Positions 7,116 to 11,156 of a stretch of 11,156 bases of DNA are shown one piece after another. Under the pieces are notes generated by a model that made no database searches, was not told the origin of the DNA, and was given only the letters and a program-made list of their open reading frames with translations. The stretch is from an uncultured Bacteroidales bacterium (lineage in GTDB: Bacteria; Bacteroidota; Bacteroidia; Bacteroidales; Paludibacteraceae): positions 1 to 11,156 of the forward strand of contig ONXE01000125.1 of assembly GCA_900321775.1 (NCBI GenBank). The letters run 5' to 3'. Position 1 is the stretch's first letter. Each line of letters opens with the position of its first letter. The position numbers and the translations under genes are program-made.

Positions 7116-8761
7116 AGTGTTTGTTTTTTTCGGTTCTCTTTATTGTGCTTGATGGCGATGTCGTACGCCTGCTCGTAGTAAGTGAAGAAATGTTTCCACT
7201 CGGCTTGTTCGGCAATTTCAGCCGCGCTTTTGCGTGCTGTTTCCACCGCTTCGGGTGTCATCTGCGAAAAACGGAACAATGCGTCTGCAGTGGAGGCAAT
7301 CAGTTCGCCCCAGTTGCTGTCCGTGCGGTGGATGACCTGCGCACCCGCTTCGATACTGCACGTACCGCCCAGATCCTTGATCCACATGCCGTAGCCGGCT
7401 TTGTCGGTGGTGATGGTAGGCACATGGAACGCGTTCGACTCCAGCGGCGTATAACCCCATGGCTCGTAGTACGAAGGAAAGATGGTTGCGTCCATTCCGA
7501 TGAGCAAATCATAGTACGGCATGTTGAAGATACCGTCGTTGCCATTCAGATACGAGGGCACAAAGATGACTTTCACACGCGATTGCGGACGGTTGTAAAG
7601 GCCCAACTCATGTAAGGTGCGGATGATAGGATCTTCGCTTGGATTGACCAGCCGGTGTGTGGTCCAGTAGTCGTCTCGGCCCAATTCTTCTTTCGCGCCG
7701 TTTTGCCATGCAGGCACCAGAATATACGCCACAATCGTCTTGCCGGAGCGAATGCAATCCAGTTTGTCACGAAGTGCCCGCAGGCTGTATAGCGTGGCAT
7801 CAATGCCTTTGTTGCGCCATTCGTAGCGGCCGGATGTGCAGACAAACATACAATCTGCTGGCAGCTGGTAAGCCATAACCTGCTCGGCCACTTCACGCAG
7901 TTTGTGACGGGCACGTTCACGCGCCGCAGTAAAGGCTGCGCCCTTGGGCACAAAATCCGGCTCAAAACCATTGGGAGTTACGATGTCCACAGGTCTGTCC
8001 AACAGTTGTTTGCACTCCTTGGCGGTGATGTTGCTGACAGTGGTGAAGCAATCGGCAAAATGGGCCGCCTGGCGTTCGGCTGAATGCTTGGACACCATGT
8101 TCAGTTCTTCCGCCATCTGGTTGCCGTTGTACCCCTCGAAATAGTCGTACAGCGGCTTGTTGTTGCCGGCAATGGAGCGCCCTATTCCTGTGGCGTGCGT
8201 CGTGAACAACGTACCCACTTCGGGGCAATGCTCTTTCAGGTAGAAAAGGCCAAATGCGGTCTGCCATTCGTTGAAATGAGCCACAAACGGCTCCTCTTGA
8301 CCTTTGACCTTTGACTTTTGACCTTTAACCAAATACCGATACAGACTCTCCATGGCCATGCCGGCATAGTGGCCGAACATCGATGACTCGTCATAATCGC
8401 CGTAGGCTGCGTGCGACTTGACCTCGTATTTCTCCCAAGCGTGGGCGTAGATCTCGTCTTTTTGTGCCATCATTTCGCGCGAGTCGAGCAGGATAGCAAT
8501 AGGTCTGCCCGGTACTTCCCAACGCCCGATACGCAGGTGCAGACCGGCTTTCTCGGCTTGTTTCTGCCAAGTAGGAAGAAGCGATTTGGTTTCTGTAAAA
8601 TACGGCGAAGGCGTCCCGCCGAACATACGCTCGATGTCGGGGCCAAAGAAAAAAACTTTGTCTTTGGCTATTCGTTGCATGGAAGCGGCGCGGGTGGAGA
8701 GCACGGCATAGATGCCGCCAACGCGGTTGCACACTTCCCAAGAGGTTTCAAAAATGTACAT
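7112..8761 (-). CDS. Glycogen synthase, GT3 (eukaryote-like) family
   Basis: Glycosyltransferase of CAZy family GT3, GT-B fold, which extends alpha-1,4-glucan chains, by family probably from UDP-glucose; 549 residues. The N-terminus FETSWEVCNRVGGIYAVL resembles animal and yeast glycogen synthases and is unlike bacterial GT5 GlgA. Other family landmarks are HFNEW (162-166), FTTHATGIGR (near 189), PNGFEPDF, GRYEWRNKGID, and SYYEPWGYTPLE with the E-x7-E pair at about 433 and 441, then TDKAGYGMW. It ends soon after the helix matching the eukaryotic WK...YY.xA region. It lacks the long phosphorylated tail and the arginine-rich glucose-6-phosphate-sensing helix, so allosteric activation by that sugar is not expected. 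Residues 145-156 (VKGQKSKVKGQE) are encoded by a heptamer DNA repeat and probably form a surface loop. Preceded by the PKD lipoprotein (12-base gap) and followed by the AI-2E gene (ATGA overlap). Confidence 0.93.
   Translation of the reverse strand: MYIFETSWEVCNRVGGIYAVLSTRAASMQRIAKDKVFFFGPDIERMFGGTPSPYFTETKSLLPTWQKQAEKAGLHLRIGRWEVPGRPIAILLDSREMMAQKDEIYAHAWEKYEVKSHAAYGDYDESSMFGHYAGMAMESLYRYLVKGQKSKVKGQEEPFVAHFNEWQTAFGLFYLKEHCPEVGTLFTTHATGIGRSIAGNNKPLYDYFEGYNGNQMAEELNMVSKHSAERQAAHFADCFTTVSNITAKECKQLLDRPVDIVTPNGFEPDFVPKGAAFTAARERARHKLREVAEQVMAYQLPADCMFVCTSGRYEWRNKGIDATLYSLRALRDKLDCIRSGKTIVAYILVPAWQNGAKEELGRDDYWTTHRLVNPSEDPIIRTLHELGLYNRPQSRVKVIFVPSYLNGNDGIFNMPYYDLLIGMDATIFPSYYEPWGYTPLESNAFHVPTITTDKAGYGMWIKDLGGTCSIEAGAQVIHRTDSNWGELIASTADALFRFSQMTPEAVETARKSAAEIAEQAEWKHFFTYYEQAYDIAIKHNKENRKKQTL
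8295..8329 (-). repeat. Heptamer tandem repeat GTYAARR, inside glycogen synthase
   Basis: Read on the minus strand, five perfect-period 7-base units (GTTAAAG, GTCAAAA, GTCAAAG, GTCAAAG, GTCAAGA) lie in the GT3 coding sequence. The array is translated in frame as residues 145-156, between a helix ending LYRYL and the conserved strand FVAHFNEW. Period 7 is not a multiple of 3, so only gains or losses of three units would keep the frame. It shares consensus, period and the terminal GTYAAGA unit with the metG-potD intergenic array. Confidence 0.9.
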
Positions 8762-8773
8762 GGTATGTGGTTG

Positions 8774-10216
8774 TTATAATTTTCCGTGGCGCTGCGTTGG
8801 GTCCGAAACAATGGCCTCTACGTCACTGTGAGTGTTGAATTGCGTCGGTATGTCCGTGGTGGCGTTATTGGCGCTTTGGATAAGCGGCAGGCAGAAGACG
8901 CCGTTGTCCTGCGTCCAATAGATACGTCCGGTGGTGTTGTCCACACACAGCGCATGCCCATTGGCAGAAGAGCTGACCAGACGTCTGTTGTCGCCATTGA
9001 AATTGCAGATGTACAACCCTCCGGATGTAAGGTAATACACTTTCTTGGCGATAGGATCAAGGGCAAAATGCTCGACAGTGATGTCGGTCAGGATCGCACC
9101 GGCTTCAGGAGGCGTGGTAGCGCCGCGATTGGCCGCTGTAAAACGGTAGATGCCCTGACCATAACCCATAAGGAAATAGTCGTTGTAAGCCGCCAGACCG
9201 CTAACGACACTACCCGGCGTGAGCGGGTATCCCACATGACAGATATCGCCCCAGTACTGCGCAGAACTTGTCCCGGCCGTAAAAGCACGGTCGCGCACGT
9301 TGCTGGGCACGTGGTACATCATACCGCCCGTCGCGTCTGTCCAGTAGAGCATCCCGTTGTGGAAAATACCGTTGTAGAAACCCTGTCCTTCACCAGTCAT
9401 GGCGTTATACACGACCTTGCCGATGTTGCCGCTTGCCAGTTCGTACACCCTGAGGGCTGCGTCTTGCGTCGGGTCGGCACTGAAGAGGAACAGGCTGTTA
9501 CCATCTACCGCCATGGAATAGATGGTGCTGGTCTCCGGATTAGCACTCCAACCGAGTTGGACGATGCGCGGTTCTTCTATGCCGTTGATGAAGGTGCGTT
9601 GGAGCATGAGAACATTGTCTTTGCGGCTCATGATGATTTGCGGCGCTACCGTGTCGTGAACAAAGAACGACTTCTCGCAGGTGTAAGACGCATCGCCGAT
9701 AGTCACTTTGCACGAAACGCTTTGCTCGCAACTATGTTGTTTGTTGAACAGCACGGTGATATATTCGCTTGTTAAGGACCCGCCTACCAACTCTACGTTC
9801 TCGTTCAACTGCCATTGATAACTCTTTGTGTAATTGTACGGGTTGTAGGCATTCATGCGCAACTTTACGGGGTGCATGAAGAATACCAGAGAATCGTCGG
9901 CCAGCGTTATCTGCGGAATGGTGTCCACTACCGTGATGGTCGCAGATGCGCGGCGGCTTTGTTTCTTGTCTACGACAAGCACTACGGTGTAGGTGCCCGG
10001 GCGTTTGTACACTTTGCTCGGGTTCTTCGATGAAGCCGTGGTGCCATCACCGAAGTTCCACTCCCAAGTCTCGCCTTCCGAGGTGGTGTTGCTGAAACGA
10101 ATACTCTCACCCGCCCGTGGCTCTTGGGGTGAATATGTGAAACTGACTTCTTTCTCCGCGCAGGCCGCCAGTAGCAGGCACAACGCGGTTAGAAAAATAT
10201 GTGTCTTAACCTTCAT
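8774..10216 (-). CDS. PKD-domain lipoprotein with YWTD/NHL-like beta-propeller
   Basis: Predicted exported lipoprotein, 480 residues, with no function assigned. A signal peptide ends in the lipobox LAAC, with the lipidated cysteine at residue 19. The following residues AEKE are acidic and charged, resembling the export signal that sends Bacteroidetes lipoproteins to the cell surface. Residues about 23-97 form a PKD domain with the hallmark WEWNFGDGT (51-59) and PGTYTVVLVV. A second Ig-like segment (about 98-190) contains paired cysteines. The rest looks like a six-bladed propeller with repeated YWTD-type strands: LYWTD at 290-294, VYYLTSGGLYICNFNG, and RIYWTQDNG with W434. Such propellers usually bind proteins or glycans and are not catalytic. 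Its ATG overlaps the miaA stop by 11 bases, and it ends 12 bases before the glycogen synthase. The operon position suggests co-expression but does not reveal a role. Confidence 0.87.
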   Translation of the reverse strand: MKVKTHIFLTALCLLLAACAEKEVSFTYSPQEPRAGESIRFSNTTSEGETWEWNFGDGTTASSKNPSKVYKRPGTYTVVLVVDKKQSRRASATITVVDTIPQITLADDSLVFFMHPVKLRMNAYNPYNYTKSYQWQLNENVELVGGSLTSEYITVLFNKQHSCEQSVSCKVTIGDASYTCEKSFFVHDTVAPQIIMSRKDNVLMLQRTFINGIEEPRIVQLGWSANPETSTIYSMAVDGNSLFLFSADPTQDAALRVYELASGNIGKVVYNAMTGEGQGFYNGIFHNGMLYWTDATGGMMYHVPSNVRDRAFTAGTSSAQYWGDICHVGYPLTPGSVVSGLAAYNDYFLMGYGQGIYRFTAANRGATTPPEAGAILTDITVEHFALDPIAKKVYYLTSGGLYICNFNGDNRRLVSSSANGHALCVDNTTGRIYWTQDNGVFCLPLIQSANNATTDIPTQFNTHSDVEAIVSDPTQRHGKL

Positions 10217-11117
10217 TATCTTGTATTATTTGCATTACGTTTGTCAAATCCTCCGGTGTGTCCGTGAGGTTTACCCAGCGCATTTCGGGGTCAGCGTTGA
10301 ACCACGTCAGTTGTCGTTTGGCATAGTGGCGCGAGTTCTGCCTCACCATGTCAGCGGCCGCCTCCAGGGTCCATTCGCCGTCTAAATAACGGAACATCTC
10401 CTTGTATCCCACCGTATTCAAGGCGTTCAGATGTCGGAGTGACTCTACAGCTCGTACTTCCTCCAGCAAACCCTGTGCCAACATACTGTCCACACGGGCA
10501 TTGATGCGGGTATACAACTCTTCACGAGGTCGGGTCAAACCGATTTTTACGACCCGAAAAGGCCTCTCTTTTCTGCTACCGAGGCGAAACGACGAGTAGG
10601 GCCTTCCGCCGGCCAGACAAATCTCTAAGGCGTGCAGTAGTCGCTGTGGATTCTGTATGTCCGCTTCGCCGAAATACTGCGGGTCGGCCTCTTTTACCTG
10701 AGCTTGCAGCCATTCCAACCCGTTCGCTGCATATTGTTGTTGAACCTGTTTACGCAGTTCGGCGGACACATGCGGCATCTCGTCCAGCCCCTTGCACACG
10801 GCATCAATGTACAGCATCGCTCCGCCTACCATCAGCACGTGGTCACGTGTCCGGAACAGTTCCTCCAGGGCCGCCAACGCCTCACGCTCGAATTCGCCTG
10901 CATTATAGCGGTCGGTCAGGGTGTGCGTGCCAACGAACAAGTGCGGGACGCGGGCTTGCTCAGCGGTGGTCGGGGCCGCCGTTCCTATGGGCAACTCGCG
11001 GTAAATCTGACGCGAGTCAGCGTTCACGATAGGCGACCCAAGACGCTCTGCCACGCTCAGGCTCAACTCCGTCTTACCTACGCCCGTAGGGCCTGTCAGC
11101 ACCACCAATGTCTTCAT
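10206..11117 (-). CDS. miaA: tRNA dimethylallyltransferase
   Basis: Cytosolic enzyme that transfers the dimethylallyl group of DMAPP to N6 of A37 in tRNAs reading codons that start with U; 303 residues, normal length. Motifs in order: P-loop GPTGVGKT (9-16), DSRQIY (34-39) with catalytic-type D34, the substrate-channel strand GGAMLY, the RLLHALEICLAGGRPYSSF region, NTVGYKE, and the C-terminal NSRHYAKRQLTWF. The GGAMLY segment departs from the common GG[ST]GLY and resembles the GGSMMY form I associate with Bacteroidetes enzymes. Many Bacteroidales carry two MiaA paralogs, and this could be either. The ATG overlaps an upstream reading frame's stop (ATGA). The stop lies within the start region of the PKD lipoprotein gene (11-base overlap). 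Confidence 0.95.
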   Translation of the reverse strand: MKTLVVLTGPTGVGKTELSLSVAERLGSPIVNADSRQIYRELPIGTAAPTTAEQARVPHLFVGTHTLTDRYNAGEFEREALAALEELFRTRDHVLMVGGAMLYIDAVCKGLDEMPHVSAELRKQVQQQYAANGLEWLQAQVKEADPQYFGEADIQNPQRLLHALEICLAGGRPYSSFRLGSRKERPFRVVKIGLTRPREELYTRINARVDSMLAQGLLEEVRAVESLRHLNALNTVGYKEMFRYLDGEWTLEAAADMVRQNSRHYAKRQLTWFNADPEMRWVNLTDTPEDLTNVMQIIQDNEG

Positions 11118-11156
11118 TCCGTCATCCGCAGGTCTGTCATCGCCGGCGACTCGCCG
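11114..11156 (-). CDS. 3' end of an unidentified upstream gene (partial)
   Basis: On the minus strand one frame runs open from the window edge as GESPAMTDLRMTE and stops at TGA (11114-11116). That stop overlaps the miaA ATG by four bases (ATGA). The same overlap style occurs at the glycogen synthase/AI-2E junction, which supports this being the real end of the gene upstream of miaA. Only 13 residues are visible and I do not recognise the protein. The other two frames would be either a stop-containing read or an unsupported N-terminal extension of MiaA. Confidence 0.5.
   Translation of the reverse strand, partial: GESPAMTDLRMTE

Noticed and set aside
8786..9775. 329-residue open frame antisense to the PKD lipoprotein
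   Set aside because: Also codon-aligned with the real gene and explained by avoidance of TTA, CTA and TCA codons. The sense frame has a lipobox, a PKD motif and propeller strands, and the antisense one has nothing recognisable.

Overview
The window looks like a chromosomal housekeeping segment from a member of the Bacteroidota, most likely the order Bacteroidales. Four things point there. A perfect Bacteroides-type promoter (TTTG, 20 bases, TAnnTTTG) precedes metG. Starts lack Shine-Dalgarno sequences. The glycogen synthase is of the GT3 (eukaryote-like) type that Bacteroidales use. The MiaA and MetRS motif variants look like Bacteroidetes ones. Base composition is about even in coding DNA, with AT-rich leaders. 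The species cannot be named from the sequence alone.

The left half (84-5950) is a rightward run of four genes: methionyl-tRNA synthetase (metG), a PotD-like polyamine-binding protein with an unusual C-terminal membrane anchor, ribulose-phosphate 3-epimerase (rpe), and a ComEC/Rec2-family DNA-uptake channel protein. There is a 71-base gap between metG and potD. After that the genes are packed tightly: potD and rpe share one base (TGATG) and rpe and comEC overlap by 8 bases, so translation is probably coupled.

The right half (5922-11156) is a leftward run. It starts with the last codons of an unidentified gene, followed by tRNA dimethylallyltransferase (miaA), a lipoprotein with a PKD domain and a YWTD/NHL-like beta-propeller, the GT3 glycogen synthase, and an AI-2E-family (PF01594) membrane protein. 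Junctions are ATGA overlap, 11-base overlap, 12-base gap and ATGA overlap, which indicates one operon. The two runs converge and overlap tail-to-tail by 29 bases at 5922-5950, with no visible terminator.

No mobile element, CRISPR array, tRNA, rRNA or defence system is visible. I do not think the window holds an undescribed multi-gene system. The most unusual signal is a seven-base tandem repeat (consensus GTYAARR) that occurs twice. One copy lies between metG and potD. The other lies inside the glycogen synthase coding sequence, where it is translated in frame as a Lys/Gly/Gln-rich linker. The membrane-anchored PotD and the PKD/propeller lipoprotein inside a tRNA-modification/glycogen operon are secondary points of interest.
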